Source: Acinetobacter piscicola
Lineage (GTDB): Bacteria > Pseudomonadota > Gammaproteobacteria > Pseudomonadales > Moraxellaceae
Length of the DNA: 64,000 bases
Assembly (NCBI RefSeq): GCF_015218165.1
Contig: NZ_CP048659.1
Coordinates: forward strand, 2,976,001-3,040,000
Direction of reading: 5' to 3'
Position numbers and translations under genes: made by a program. This document shows, one piece after another, positions 16,586 to 26,636 of the stretch. The notes beneath the pieces were generated by a model. The model was not told where the DNA came from. It saw nothing but the letters and a program-made list of their open reading frames with translations, and ran no database searches. The first letter of the stretch is position 1. The number at the start of each line of letters is the position of its first letter.

Positions 16586-17722
16586 TTACGCAGCAGAACG
16601 CTCAGCAATTGGAACCACTTTACGCAGTTCAGGACCTGTATAGTCCGCACTTGGACGAATAATACGGTTGTCTGCACGTTGTTCCATTACATGTGCGGCC
16701 CAACCTGTTACACGGCTCATCACAAAGATTGGTGTAAATAGTTTGGTTGCAATTCCCATGAAATGATAAGCAGATGCATGGAAGAAGTCTGCGTTACAGA
16801 ATAATTTCTTCTCACGCCACATCACTTCTTCGCAACGTACTGATACTGGATAAAGTACAGTGTCACCGACATCTTTCGCTAAACGCTCAGACCAGATTTT
16901 GATGATGCCGTTACGTGGGTCATTATCTTTGTAGATCGCATGACCAAAGCCCATGATCTTTTCTTTACGTTCAAGTTTACCCAACATTTCACGTTCAGCT
17001 TCTTCAGGTGACGTCCAGTTTTCGATCATTTCCATCGCAGCTTCGTTTGCACCACCATGGAGTGGACCACGAAGTGAACCAATTGCACCTGTAATACAAG
17101 AATGCATATCAGAAAGCGTCGAAGCACATACACGTGCTGTGAATGTCGATGCGTTAAACTCATGCTCTGCATAAAGAATTAACGATACATTCATCACTTG
17201 CTCATGTAATTCATTTGGTTTTTCACCACGTAGTAAATGCAGGAATTGAGCGCCAATTGAATCGTCATCTGTATTTTCTTCGATACGTACGCCATCATGG
17301 CTAAAACGGTACCAGTAGCAAATGATTGCAGGTAAAGTCGCTAAAATGCGGTCTGCAACATCTTGCTGTTCATCAAATGATTTTTCTGTTTCAAGATTAC
17401 CTAACATTGAAACGCCTGTACGCATCACGTCCATTGGGTGTGAGTCAGCAGGAATACGTTCTAATACTTCTTTCAATGCTTGTGGTAATTGGCGAAGTGA
17501 TTTCAATTTTGCTTTATATGCAGCAAGTTGTTCTGCTGTTGGTAATTCACCAAAGAAGATTAAATAAGCGACTTCTTCAAATTGGCAATTTTCAGCAAGA
17601 TCTTGCACATCATAACCACGGTAAGTTAAGCCTGCGCCGCTCTTACCTACTGTAGATAATGCTGTTTTACCTGCAACTTGACCACGTAAGCCTGCGCCTG
17701 TAAGTACTTTTCCTTCAGCCAT
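16586..17722 (-). CDS. prpC: 2-methylcitrate synthase
   Basis: The product has 378 residues of the citrate synthase fold: YRGYDVQDLAENCQFEEVAY near the start, GPLHGGANEAAMEMI (catalytic His), GFGHAIYKDNDPRN and PIFVMSRVTGWAAHVMEQR. It condenses propionyl-CoA with oxaloacetate in the 2-methylcitrate cycle. The family is distinguished from ordinary citrate synthase mainly by context: it begins 2 bp after the prpB stop. The usual partners acnD and prpF do not follow. The convergent integrase gene lies there instead. Confidence 0.9.
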   Translation of the reverse strand: MAEGKVLTGAGLRGQVAGKTALSTVGKSGAGLTYRGYDVQDLAENCQFEEVAYLIFFGELPTAEQLAAYKAKLKSLRQLPQALKEVLERIPADSHPMDVMRTGVSMLGNLETEKSFDEQQDVADRILATLPAIICYWYRFSHDGVRIEENTDDDSIGAQFLHLLRGEKPNELHEQVMNVSLILYAEHEFNASTFTARVCASTLSDMHSCITGAIGSLRGPLHGGANEAAMEMIENWTSPEEAEREMLGKLERKEKIMGFGHAIYKDNDPRNGIIKIWSERLAKDVGDTVLYPVSVRCEEVMWREKKLFCNADFFHASAYHFMGIATKLFTPIFVMSRVTGWAAHVMEQRADNRIIRPSADYTGPELRKVVPIAERSAA

Positions 17723-17724
17723 TT

Positions 17725-18609
17725 TTATTTTCCTTCTGTGAATAGTTTGTCTAATGTATTTTCAAATGTATGATAATCAAGGAATTCATACAGCTCTTTA
17801 CGTTGTTGCATGGTATCTAACACATTCACTTGCGTACCATTTTCACGAATAGAACGGAATACTTCGAGTGCTGCTTTTTGCATCGCGCGCGTAGCTGACA
17901 ATGGATATAACACCATTGAAATCCCTTGCTCACCGAGTTCTTGCGTTGTGTAATACGGTGTATCACCAAATTCTGTAATATTTGCCAATACTGGTACACC
18001 CACTGCATCGCAGACTGTTTTATACATGGTGATATCCGTCATCGCTTCTGCGAAGATCGCATCTGCACCCGCTTCTACACATGCGCATGCACGGTCAATC
18101 ACCGCTTGCAAACCTTCTTTTTGTAAAGCATCTGTACGTGCCATCACTACGAAATTTGAATCAGTTTTTGCATCGACTGCCGCTTTGATCCGATCTACCA
18201 TTTCTTGTTGAGACACGATTTCTTTGTTTGGACGATGTCCACAACGTTTTTGTGCCACTTGGTCTTCAATATGAACAGCGGCTGCACCTGCGGCAATCAT
18301 TTGTTTCACAGTACGTGCAATATTGAATGCACCGCCCCACCCCGTGTCAATATCGACAAGTAAGGGAGTATCTACACGTTCGGTAATACGACGCACATCT
18401 TCTAATACGTTGTCTAAGCTGGTCATACCCAAGTCAGGTAAACCATAAGAATAGTTGGCAACACCCGCACCCGAAAGATAAATCGCCTTGTAGCCGACTT
18501 GTTTCGCCATCATCGCTGCATAAGCGTTGACTGTACCGATAATTTGTAATGGTTTTTCCACTTCCAGTGCTTGTCTAAATCTTAAGCCTGCAGACGTTTC
18601 TTGTGTCAT
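17725..18609 (-). CDS. prpB: 2-methylisocitrate lyase
   Basis: The product has about 294 residues from the ATG at 18609, which follows AAGGAA. An in-frame ATG 18 bp further upstream is less well placed. Family motifs are visible: [36 protein letters not shown] (metal-binding Asp), [18 protein letters not shown] with the catalytic KRCGH, and ARTDAL. It cleaves 2-methylisocitrate to pyruvate and succinate in propionate breakdown, and it forms an operon with prpC 2 bp downstream. Confidence 0.93.
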   Translation of the reverse strand: MTQETSAGLRFRQALEVEKPLQIIGTVNAYAAMMAKQVGYKAIYLSGAGVANYSYGLPDLGMTSLDNVLEDVRRITERVDTPLLVDIDTGWGGAFNIARTVKQMIAAGAAAVHIEDQVAQKRCGHRPNKEIVSQQEMVDRIKAAVDAKTDSNFVVMARTDALQKEGLQAVIDRACACVEAGADAIFAEAMTDITMYKTVCDAVGVPVLANITEFGDTPYYTTQELGEQGISMVLYPLSATRAMQKAALEVFRSIRENGTQVNVLDTMQQRKELYEFLDYHTFENTLDKLFTEGK

Positions 18610-18690
18610 ATTCCTTTCCTTGATCATTTTTTCATCTTTTGAAAATAAAGTGTGTCACTCTATTGCCAAAACACTATGCAAATAAAAGAC

Positions 18691-20322
18691 TTACTCTGTT
18701 TCTAATAAAACTGAGCCATACATTTCACGTAAATCTTTCTTTAAAATTTTACCCGTCCCCCCGACAGGAATGGCATCAACAAAAATCACCTTGTCAGGAA
18801 TTTGCCATTTGGCAATTTTGTCATTGTAATAATCCAGAATTTGGCTCTCAGTCACCTGACTTTCTATAGATTTTTTCGCAATTAAAATAGGGCGTTCATC
18901 CCAACGTGGATGATGTGCTGCAATTACTGCAACGGTATCAATTTCAGGATGAGCAAGCGCAATATTTTCTAGCTCTACAGAGGATATCCACTCTCCCCCT
19001 GATTTGATCAAATCTTTGGCACGATCAGCAATATTCAGATAACCATCTTCATCTAAAGTCGCAATATCACCTGTATCAAACCAACCATCTTCTGTTAAAG
19101 CGGACTCAGTTTGCGCAAAATAACGATCAACAATCCAATGTCCCTGAATCTGCAAGTGCCCCGTTGAGTGACCATCTCGTTCTAGCTCAACTGTGCCTTT
19201 TTCCTCTTCACAAACACGTAAATGCACGCCAAATGGTGGACGACCTTGGGCTAGACGCACTTGCGATTGATTGGCTTCATCCCATTGATGATGTTTGGCT
19301 TTGAGTTGATTCACCACGCCCATTGGACTGGTTTCAGTCATTCCCCATGCATGAATAGTTTCACATTGATATTTTTCTTTAAAGGCTTTAATCATGGAGG
19401 GTGGACAAGCTGCCCCACCCACAACATTGCGTTTTAAACTACTGAGCTCACTACCTAACTGCTGTGCAGCATTGAGTAAACCTTGCCAAATCGTTGGAAC
19501 GCCCAATGCTGCAGTGACTTGATAATCATCAATCAGACTAACCAAACTTGTGCCATCGAGCATTGGTCCAGGTAAGACTAAACTTGCCCCCGTCATTGCG
19601 GCTGCATAGGGTGTTCCCCATGCATTGACATGGAACATCGGAACGACAGGTAATATTCGATCTTTAGCAGATAAATTAAATGAATCGGGTAAGCTGCTTG
19701 CATAACTATGTAAAACAGTTGAACGATGGCTATATAACACGCCTTTCGGATTGCCTGTGGTCCCTGAGGTATAACACAATGAACTGGCGGTATTTTCATC
19801 TAAGATTGGCCATGTAAATCGAATTGACTGATTTTCAATTAACTCATCATAAAACTGAATATCAGGGAAAATTTGAGCAATGTCTGCATCATAAGCATCC
19901 AAGCAAATAAATTGTTTGACCTGTGGAATGCTCTCTTTAATTGACAAGACTAAATTGACAAATGTTTTATCAAAAATCAGGATTTGGTCATCTGCATCAT
20001 TGATAATAAAACTGAGTTGCTCAGGAAACAGGCGTGGGTTAATGGTGTGACAAATCAAACCACTACCCGAAACAGCATACCAAGTTTCCAAATGACGATG
20101 GTTGTTCCATGCAATGGTTGCCACACGATCACTTTGTTTTAAGTTGAGCTTTGTTAAATAGTTGGCAAAGCGTTTCGAATTTTCAGCAATTTCCCCCCAA
20201 CAGGTATGCGTCATCATGCCATCTGTATTTTTTGAAATAATCGCGGTATCTGCATGATACATTTGTGCATGTTCAATTAAACTGCTGATCAAAAGTGGCT
20301 GAAACATCATATTGCCGTACAT
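18691..20322 (-). CDS. AMP-dependent acyl-CoA ligase (medium/long-chain type)
   Basis: The product has 543 residues from the ATG at 20322, which has AAGGA 8 bp upstream. A longer frame to 20379 lacks this. Signature motifs are SLCYTSGTTGNPKGVLYSHR (P-loop), GMTETSPMG, and GWFDTGDIATLDEDGYLNI followed by DRAKDLIKSGGEWISS. It activates a carboxylic acid via an acyl-adenylate to the CoA thioester. The closest known relatives are medium-chain acyl and 3-methylmercaptopropionyl-type ligases, but the acid cannot be read from sequence. It sits between prpB and the DUF1302 gene in the same direction. Confidence 0.85.
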   Translation of the reverse strand: MYGNMMFQPLLISSLIEHAQMYHADTAIISKNTDGMMTHTCWGEIAENSKRFANYLTKLNLKQSDRVATIAWNNHRHLETWYAVSGSGLICHTINPRLFPEQLSFIINDADDQILIFDKTFVNLVLSIKESIPQVKQFICLDAYDADIAQIFPDIQFYDELIENQSIRFTWPILDENTASSLCYTSGTTGNPKGVLYSHRSTVLHSYASSLPDSFNLSAKDRILPVVPMFHVNAWGTPYAAAMTGASLVLPGPMLDGTSLVSLIDDYQVTAALGVPTIWQGLLNAAQQLGSELSSLKRNVVGGAACPPSMIKAFKEKYQCETIHAWGMTETSPMGVVNQLKAKHHQWDEANQSQVRLAQGRPPFGVHLRVCEEEKGTVELERDGHSTGHLQIQGHWIVDRYFAQTESALTEDGWFDTGDIATLDEDGYLNIADRAKDLIKSGGEWISSVELENIALAHPEIDTVAVIAAHHPRWDERPILIAKKSIESQVTESQILDYYNDKIAKWQIPDKVIFVDAIPVGGTGKILKKDLREMYGSVLLETE

Positions 20323-20628
20323 GGAAAATGTCCTTATTCCCGAATTTTTTAAAATGTTTTTTGAATATTGATTATGCATTGCTGCATAAATTGGGCTCTA
20401 AATTAGCTTAATTTTTTTATTGTTTTTATCTTTTCACGACACAGACTTATCTTTTCGACACATCGAACTCGATTTTTACCTGATAAAAGAAACCTCGCTT
20501 TCACTAAAATATATACATGATCAGTTGTCCCTTTTTAATTAATAAAGCCCTTCCTCCTCTCCACTTTCAAAAGTAGACAAAAAGAAGAGCTAAATTAAAA
20601 ATATTGGAAAGAGTTAACATGTCCTAGA
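20323..20628. other. Intergenic region between DUF1302 gene and the ligase
   Basis: About 300 bp, AT-rich, with no coding signal. It probably holds the ligase promoter and the end of the DUF1302 transcript. I see no clear terminator hairpin. Confidence 0.35.
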
Positions 20629-22464
20629 TTAGAACTGCATTTTAAAGACCAATGATGCAAAATCACGATCATCTAAAACACTAAACTCATTATTCCCAAA
20701 GAAATTTGTGTAAGAAAGCTCTGTCACATATTTCTTTTGATACGTTGCCGAAACGCCCGCACTGATGGCCATTTGCCCCTCTTGAAAATTAGGCCCATAA
20801 CCTTTGATATCATGACGGAACATTAAACTTGGTGAAACTGTAGTATCAGCCAGTAAGTCGTTATAACTCAACGCACCTCTTAAACGATAACCTGTTGACC
20901 ACTCTTCAAAAAAGCCTTCATCATTACAGTATTTGGCATTGAGATCTCGAATTTCTTGATCAGATAATTGCGCTGTTTTTGGTGCAATACAATAGGTTTC
21001 CACTTTATTTGGGTCATATGCTCCTGTTGACAAACCACTACGTCCAAAAGCACCACTACGTCCAAAATGGTATTGATCCGTATCACCGATGTGATTAACC
21101 CCTAACTCCCCCACCAACGATAACGTACTTGCACCCAAAATATTCGGAATCACTGTTGCAGCACCCAAAGTCAACTGTGTAACAGGGACTTCAGCAAAGC
21201 CGTTGATTCGTTCACCAAGTTTTAAAGTTTCACCTGGCACTGTGATCGGCGTGTCATTATAGAGGGCTTGTGCATAGACCATATCGGTACTATTAAAGTG
21301 CAATGGCATATTCGGTTTATAATTTAACTCACTAAAAATAGAAGTCTTACCCACTTTACCTGTCAAACTTAAACCATACATTTTAATATCTTCAGGATAA
21401 ACCGATAAAATGCGAGCAGTATGATAATTGGTAGCGCCTGGTTCAGACACGACAATGCCATCAAAATGCAAAATTCGACTATGGTAATTGGCGAAATATG
21501 CGCCTAATTCGGCATTATTCAAACTTGGAATAATCTGTTTAATTGACACCCCATATTGACCACTGTTCTTAGCATATTCACTAGGTAATCGAGCAACAGT
21601 AAAATCTAATGGACCATTGATGGCTTGGTCTGTAGTAAAGCCCGGACCACCAATCAATAAAGGCCCACAATTTTCTGCAAAAACATCAGAGATTTCAAAG
21701 AAAGTTCCACAACCATCTATCGTTGATGGACGAAATTTAAACTGATAAAAACCTTCAACTTTAGTTTTATCCGATAATCCAGCGACAAAGGAAAACATCT
21801 CCACAGGAATGATGCGTTCTTTGACATCACCTCCTGGACGGTTCATGGCTGCATAGTCAAAAGCACTGACTGAATTTAAACCGTTTTGAAAGAATTGAGA
21901 TTTCCCCCAATTTAAAGCATGTTTACCGAGTTTTAAATCTAGACTTTTGCCATGATCAAAACTTAAATTTTTCCAAAGATAAGCATCCCAAAGGTCAATT
22001 CCTTTGTATTTCACCAAACGCGGCCATGCTGAATCATCAAAAGGGATAAAATCCCCTTTGCCTGTTTCATAAGCGTGATCATACCAATACTTTGCACTAA
22101 GTACGGCGCCTTGGTTTTTTCCATTGAGACGGAATTCTGTTAAACCTTTTACAACTTGTGAAATCGCATCACCTTTTTCAAAGTTAGCGCGTCCATTATC
22201 ACCATTAATATCGATACTGCTTCCCTCTTTACCGATACTCAGCGCATCAGGTCGGTATAGTAAAGCAGGATCAGGAGCTTGAGTACTCCAACTCTGCCCG
22301 ATACTTAACTGAGTATGAGTTTCAAGTTTCCAATCCTCATTAAATTCAAACGACGTAGCAGAAACCTCTGCTATGCTGAACACTAACCCCATACACATAC
22401 AAAGCTGAGTCAATGAAACAATAGGCTGTTTGGTATTTTTTAAAAACAAAGTGTTACTGACCAT
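20629..22464 (-). CDS. DUF1302 family outer-membrane protein
   Basis: The product has about 611 residues from the ATG at 22464 (GGAG 5 bp before it). It has an N-terminal signal (CMGLVFSIAEVSA) and many alternating strands with a final Phe (SLVFKMQF), the usual end of an outer-membrane barrel. Family-like text includes LKLGKHALNWGKSQFFQNGL and AMNRPGGDVKERIIPVEMF. DUF1302 proteins are found with degradation genes for hydrophobic compounds and may take up lipids, but the substrate is not known. The neighbours are an acyl-CoA ligase and an alpha/beta hydrolase. Confidence 0.85.
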   Translation of the reverse strand: MVSNTLFLKNTKQPIVSLTQLCMCMGLVFSIAEVSATSFEFNEDWKLETHTQLSIGQSWSTQAPDPALLYRPDALSIGKEGSSIDINGDNGRANFEKGDAISQVVKGLTEFRLNGKNQGAVLSAKYWYDHAYETGKGDFIPFDDSAWPRLVKYKGIDLWDAYLWKNLSFDHGKSLDLKLGKHALNWGKSQFFQNGLNSVSAFDYAAMNRPGGDVKERIIPVEMFSFVAGLSDKTKVEGFYQFKFRPSTIDGCGTFFEISDVFAENCGPLLIGGPGFTTDQAINGPLDFTVARLPSEYAKNSGQYGVSIKQIIPSLNNAELGAYFANYHSRILHFDGIVVSEPGATNYHTARILSVYPEDIKMYGLSLTGKVGKTSIFSELNYKPNMPLHFNSTDMVYAQALYNDTPITVPGETLKLGERINGFAEVPVTQLTLGAATVIPNILGASTLSLVGELGVNHIGDTDQYHFGRSGAFGRSGLSTGAYDPNKVETYCIAPKTAQLSDQEIRDLNAKYCNDEGFFEEWSTGYRLRGALSYNDLLADTTVSPSLMFRHDIKGYGPNFQEGQMAISAGVSATYQKKYVTELSYTNFFGNNEFSVLDDRDFASLVFKMQF

Positions 22465-22645
22465 ATCATCTCCATATCGATATGATTTATTCATGATAAG
22501 TTTTGGCGAACATCGTGTAGGTGATGAGCTAAACTGTGGTTTTTGTTATATAAAATCTTTTTCTCGCATTGATTTTATTCAATGCTTTTTCTCAAAGATG
22601 GCTTCATCCTCTTCAACCCATCTGTTTTTATTTATATTTGGACAC

Positions 22646-23242
22646 TTATAAGACGGTATCAACACGCTGTTCTATAGCGTCCAATTGAGTGATAAATTTG
22701 ACCGCTTCAGGCCAAAGACCAAATCCTGAGGCAGGATTCATATGCCCCACTTCACCCAAATTCACCCATTCACTGCCCCAGTTTTTCGCCATTGTTTCAA
22801 CAGCTTTTTGACTGGCTAAGTGATCATTTTCACTTGCAATTACAATGCTTGGAAAGGGTAAAGTTTGTTCAGGTAAAGGCGACCAACCCTGTTGTGCCAA
22901 TACTTGAGAACTTGGATAATTTTCTGGCCAACTTTGCTTTAGATCAGGGGGTGTAACCAACAACGCACCTTTGATTTTTTGTGATGAATAAATTTGTGCC
23001 CAATGAATAGTCATTAATACCCCTGCACTATGTGCAACTAAAATCACTGCACCTTCAATTTGATCTAACTCAGCTTGAATACGTGCTACCCGATTAGCAC
23101 AACTTAATTTATCTACTTCAGTCGGAGGAACAGTACGTACCTTTTCTAACTGCGCAGCCAATAAAGTCTGCCAATGCTCTTCCACATGATCTCGCAGTCC
23201 TGGAATGATTAAAATCGTTGCCTTTGTGCTCATTTTTTCCAT
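22646..23242 (-). CDS. RBBP9/YdeN-type alpha/beta hydrolase
   Basis: The product has about 198 residues from the ATG at 23242 (AGGTAG 5-6 bp upstream). It opens with ILIIPGLRDHVEEHWQ, has the nucleophile elbow VAHSAGVLMT, then VIASENDHLAS (acid) and EVGHMNPASGFGLWP (His). These are standard for RBBP9-type serine hydrolases, whose physiological substrates are mostly unknown. It is transcribed leftward and precedes the DUF1302 gene by about 180 bp. Confidence 0.85.
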   Translation of the reverse strand: MEKMSTKATILIIPGLRDHVEEHWQTLLAAQLEKVRTVPPTEVDKLSCANRVARIQAELDQIEGAVILVAHSAGVLMTIHWAQIYSSQKIKGALLVTPPDLKQSWPENYPSSQVLAQQGWSPLPEQTLPFPSIVIASENDHLASQKAVETMAKNWGSEWVNLGEVGHMNPASGFGLWPEAVKFITQLDAIEQRVDTVL

Positions 23243-23536
23243 ATTTTCTACCTTTTGCATCCTGCAATAAAAGGACAATAATTCATCAAAATACTCAGTC
23301 ACAATACAAGTTCAGTATTTCCTAAAATACACATTAGATGACATTTACTTTTCATTTGATGACACTTTCACTAAAACCATTTCATCTGTATAAAATCAGA
23401 TTTACATTCATTCAATCTTGAAAATAGCTACATCTCGTTACGATTAAAGTCGTGATGAAAACTATGATGAACAGAAAATTTTCGTTATAAATAAAACTCG
23501 ACTAGGAAGGTCAAATTTTAAAAAGGAGAAATTCAG

Positions 23537-24547
23537 GTGATTCCTCTTGCTCATATGGCGGTGTTAAAAAATTACGTCCATGTCACACAACAATTAGACA
23601 TTAATCCTTATTATTTATTGTCTGATGTTGGACTATGTCCGACTCAACTGACCAATGCAAAACAACGTATACCTGTAGATAAAGCGATTTCATTACTCGA
23701 ACAATCTGCCCAAATGAGCCACTGTGAATCTTTTGGTTTACGTATGGCTGAAGAACGCCACCTAGCTGATTTTGGTGAAATTAGTCTATTGTTAAATTAT
23801 CAACAGACTTTACGTGATGCCTTAAATATCATTGTGCGCTATCGAAATTTATTTAATGATGCACTGGCAATTTACATTGAAGAAATCGATAAAACAGTCA
23901 TTATTCGAGAGGAGGTTGTGACAGGTATATCCGCCTATAGCCGCCAAGCAATTGAACTCGCAATCGGTATTACCCATCGTTTTTGCGCAGCATTACTAGG
24001 CCCTAAATGGCGTCCTTTAAGTATTCATTTTACCCATCCTGCACCCAAAGATTTATCCACACATAAGCGTATTTTCGGCTGTACTTTAAAATTTGGCAGT
24101 GAATTTAATGGGATTGTCTGTACAGCAACAGAGCTAGATACTGCTAATCCCTTAGGTAATACGGCAATGGCAGATCATGCGCAACGTTATCTTGATATTT
24201 TACAAAATGATGGTGAGTCCTCGCTTATTTTTGACCTTCGTAAAAGCATTTATTTATTATTACCGATGGGACGTGCCACCATTGACCAAGTGGCTCATAC
24301 GCATGGCTTAAATGTACGAACACTACAACGTCGTTTAGTTGCACACCAAACTAATTTTAGTGATTTGGTCAATGATGTTCGCCGTGATCTGGTATTTCGT
24401 TATTTAAAAAATTTAAATTATTCATTAGGGCAAATCTCTGATATTTTAGGATATTCAATGCCAAGTTCATTTACGCGTTGGTTTATCAGTCAATTTAAAA
24501 TGGCGCCAAATACATGGCGTGAAATGAACAAAACCTTATTGCACTAA
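23537..24547 (+). CDS. AraC-family regulator (OruR/ArgR-like sensor type)
   Basis: The product has 336 residues. The start is GTG at 23537 with AGGAG 8 bp upstream. The first ~200 residues form the arabinose-binding-like domain of this subfamily (DVGLCPTQLTNAKQRIPVDK, ADFGEISLLLNYQQTLRDAL). The C-terminus is a pair of HTHs (IDQVAHTHGLNVRTLQRRL and LGQISDILGYSMPSSFTRWF). It is divergent from the hydrolase gene, so it may control the hydrolase, DUF1302 and ligase genes. Confidence 0.9.
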   Translation: MIPLAHMAVLKNYVHVTQQLDINPYYLLSDVGLCPTQLTNAKQRIPVDKAISLLEQSAQMSHCESFGLRMAEERHLADFGEISLLLNYQQTLRDALNIIVRYRNLFNDALAIYIEEIDKTVIIREEVVTGISAYSRQAIELAIGITHRFCAALLGPKWRPLSIHFTHPAPKDLSTHKRIFGCTLKFGSEFNGIVCTATELDTANPLGNTAMADHAQRYLDILQNDGESSLIFDLRKSIYLLLPMGRATIDQVAHTHGLNVRTLQRRLVAHQTNFSDLVNDVRRDLVFRYLKNLNYSLGQISDILGYSMPSSFTRWFISQFKMAPNTWREMNKTLLH

Positions 24548-24589
24548 GTCGAATCATCAACAGCAATCATCTATCCATTGAAATTATAC

Positions 24590-24623
24590 AAAAAGGCGTC
24601 TCTATGATGGAGAAGCCTTTTTT
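24590..24623 (+). terminator. Terminator after the AraC-family gene
   Basis: The imperfect stem aaaaaggcgtctc / gagaagcctttttt ends in a T-run and lies 43 bp after the AraC-type stop. It may also serve the convergent YeiH-type gene. Confidence 0.8.
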
Positions 24624-24656
24624 GTACTGTCCAATACTCATCAATCAACCGCTATA

Positions 24657-25664
24657 CTATAGCCATAATTTCATAAGTGCTAAGACCAATACCACCAAGA
24701 AGATACTTTCCCCAATCATCAATAAAATTGGTTTCATTCCCACACTTGCCAACTCTTTCAGCTGTGTTTTCATGCCTAATGCACTAATCGCGATAATTAA
24801 GCACCAACGTGACAATTCATTCAGTCCACCTTGAATGATCGGTGGAACCCATCCCGTACTATTAATACATGCAAGAAGCAAAAAACCTACAGCAAACATC
24901 GGCAACAATGGTGGACGTTGCCCTGTGCCATCATCTGCACCTTGCATTCGCGTAATCATGGCTGCACAGACAATGACAGGCAGTAACATCGCCACACGCA
25001 TTAACTTCACAACCGTTGCAGTATCGCCTGTTTCTGTTGACATGCTATAACCAGCACCGACCACTTGTGCAACATCATGAATGGTTGCCCCCAAAAAAAC
25101 ACCTGATGCCAATGGAGAGAGTTCCAACCCTCTTGCAATCATGGGATAAACAATCATTGCCAATGTTGAAAGTGCAGATACACCTATCACGGTAAATAAA
25201 GTCGCTTTTTCTTTTTGTGGATGATTTGGTAACGCCGCAGACAGTGCTAATGCTGCTGATGCACCACAAATTGCAGTCGCTCCCCCTGTAAGCATGCCAA
25301 AAAACTTATTAAAGCCAAGCGCCTTTGCAGCAAACACAGATGTAGAAATCGTGACTGCCACTAAGGTAATCACCATAACAACAGGCTGCCACCCTAATGC
25401 TGTGATTTGCCCTAAGGTAATTCGCATGCCTAAAAGTGCAATGCCGATTCTTAACACAGTACGTGCTGTAAACTCTATACCTGCTTTGCATTTTCCATCA
25501 TTCGATAGAAAATTAAGTGCCATTCCGAGCAATAAAGCAAATAGCATCACAGGTGCACCATAATGCTCAGATAAAAAGCACGCAGCGGCGGCAACGACAA
25601 CACTTACAACAAAACCTGGCATCAATTCACGTGTGCGTAAATGGAGAGTTTGAATATTTGGCAT
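24657..25664 (-). CDS. YeiH/UPF0324-family putative sulfate/sulfite exporter
   Basis: The product has 335 residues with about 9-10 hydrophobic helices. Motifs include RTVLRIGIALLGMRITLGQI, GATAICGASAALALSAALP and ATIHDVAQVVGAGYSMS, which are typical of the putative sulfate exporter (PSE) family. It is the last gene of the leftward operon, 10 bp after the Rieske gene. Beside a TauD-type dioxygenase, which can release sulfite, an exporter for sulfite or sulfate would make sense, but this is inference. Confidence 0.85.
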   Translation of the reverse strand: MPNIQTLHLRTRELMPGFVVSVVVAAAACFLSEHYGAPVMLFALLLGMALNFLSNDGKCKAGIEFTARTVLRIGIALLGMRITLGQITALGWQPVVMVITLVAVTISTSVFAAKALGFNKFFGMLTGGATAICGASAALALSAALPNHPQKEKATLFTVIGVSALSTLAMIVYPMIARGLELSPLASGVFLGATIHDVAQVVGAGYSMSTETGDTATVVKLMRVAMLLPVIVCAAMITRMQGADDGTGQRPPLLPMFAVGFLLLACINSTGWVPPIIQGGLNELSRWCLIIAISALGMKTQLKELASVGMKPILLMIGESIFLVVLVLALMKLWL

Positions 25665-25674
25665 GTACTTCCCC

Positions 25675-25983
25675 TCAATCCATCACGATAAAAATTTGAT
25701 CATCGATCTTTTCTACGAGATATGTAGTGACTTTAAAATGAGTTGAGTTATTCAAATATCCTGTTGCCAAATCAAATTTAAGCCCATGTGCGCAACATTG
25801 AATCGTTTGTCCTTCAAGTTTACCACTGAATAAAGATGCACCCTGATGAGGACAACAATCATTAATCGCATAGAGATTTTCCTCAACATTCACTAAAACA
25901 ATAAACTGATCTGCAACTTGCAAAAATGTACGTTGCCCTAAAGTCGGAATTTTATCCTGAGGAACGTGAAAACGACTGGTCAT
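25675..25983 (-). CDS. Small Rieske [2Fe-2S] ferredoxin-like protein
   Basis: The product has 102 residues and consists of a single Rieske domain. Ligand motifs are C44-P-H46 (CCPHQGAS) and C63-x-x-H66 (CCAHGLKFD). Small proteins like this are ferredoxin components of oxygenases or stand-alone electron carriers. Its start overlaps the end of the DsbA-like gene by 4 bp (ATGA), so the two are coupled. No oxygenase large subunit is nearby. The operon's TauD-type enzyme does not need a Rieske donor, so its partner is unclear. Confidence 0.88.
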   Translation of the reverse strand: MTSRFHVPQDKIPTLGQRTFLQVADQFIVLVNVEENLYAINDCCPHQGASLFSGKLEGQTIQCCAHGLKFDLATGYLNNSTHFKVTTYLVEKIDDQIFIVMD

Positions 25984-26636
25984 GCATATTGCTCCTGCAT
26001 TTCCAATGCCTCAAGCATTGCCTGATATAAAGCTTGCGCAGGCTGAGCGCCTGCCATTGCAAAACTTCCATCAAATACAAAGTACGGTACCCCTTTACCC
26101 CCTGTATCTGCTGAAATAAATGCCGTGTTATTCTGTGCTGCAAATATTTTTTCTAAGACCTCATCGGTAAACCCACAATAGCTTGCTATTTTTTGTAAGG
26201 TTGCAATATCACTGATATCTTCTGAATGATGAAAATAAGCTGTAAAAATAGCTTCAAGCAAACGATCACAGAGTGTTGGACTTGCAAATTTCAACGCATT
26301 TTTAAATAAAACATGTGCTTTACTTGTATTGGGCATTCGAGGAATCAAATTAAAATCAAGATCGATACCTACAATTTTTGCGGCTTGACGAACTTGTTCT
26401 TGTCGTTGACGTACAGCTGTCGCATTGCCTAATCTGACCAAATAAAATGCTTTAAATGGCACGCCGTCTTTTGGAATTTGCGGTAAAAGCTGTACACCAC
26501 GCCACTGAAGCAGCACATTTACATCTGGATGGCTTTGTTTTAATTGTTGTATAGCGTTATTTAATTGACGCTTTCCAATCAGACACCAAGGACAAATAAA
26601 CTCAAAAAAAACATCGATCGTTAATTGACGTGTCAT
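25980..26636 (-). CDS. DsbA-family (FrnE-like) oxidoreductase or isomerase
   Basis: The product has 218 residues. The thioredoxin-fold active site FFEFICPWCLIGKRQL (CPWC, Cys15/Cys18) lies near the N-terminus, and a cis-Pro region (ADTGGKGVPYFVFDG) near the C-terminus. There is no signal peptide, so it is cytoplasmic. FrnE/2-hydroxychromene-2-carboxylate isomerase relatives act in polyketide or aromatic pathways and in redox repair. It overlaps both neighbours by 4 bp. Confidence 0.86.
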   Translation of the reverse strand: MTRQLTIDVFFEFICPWCLIGKRQLNNAIQQLKQSHPDVNVLLQWRGVQLLPQIPKDGVPFKAFYLVRLGNATAVRQRQEQVRQAAKIVGIDLDFNLIPRMPNTSKAHVLFKNALKFASPTLCDRLLEAIFTAYFHHSEDISDIATLQKIASYCGFTDEVLEKIFAAQNNTAFISADTGGKGVPYFVFDGSFAMAGAQPAQALYQAMLEALEMQEQYA

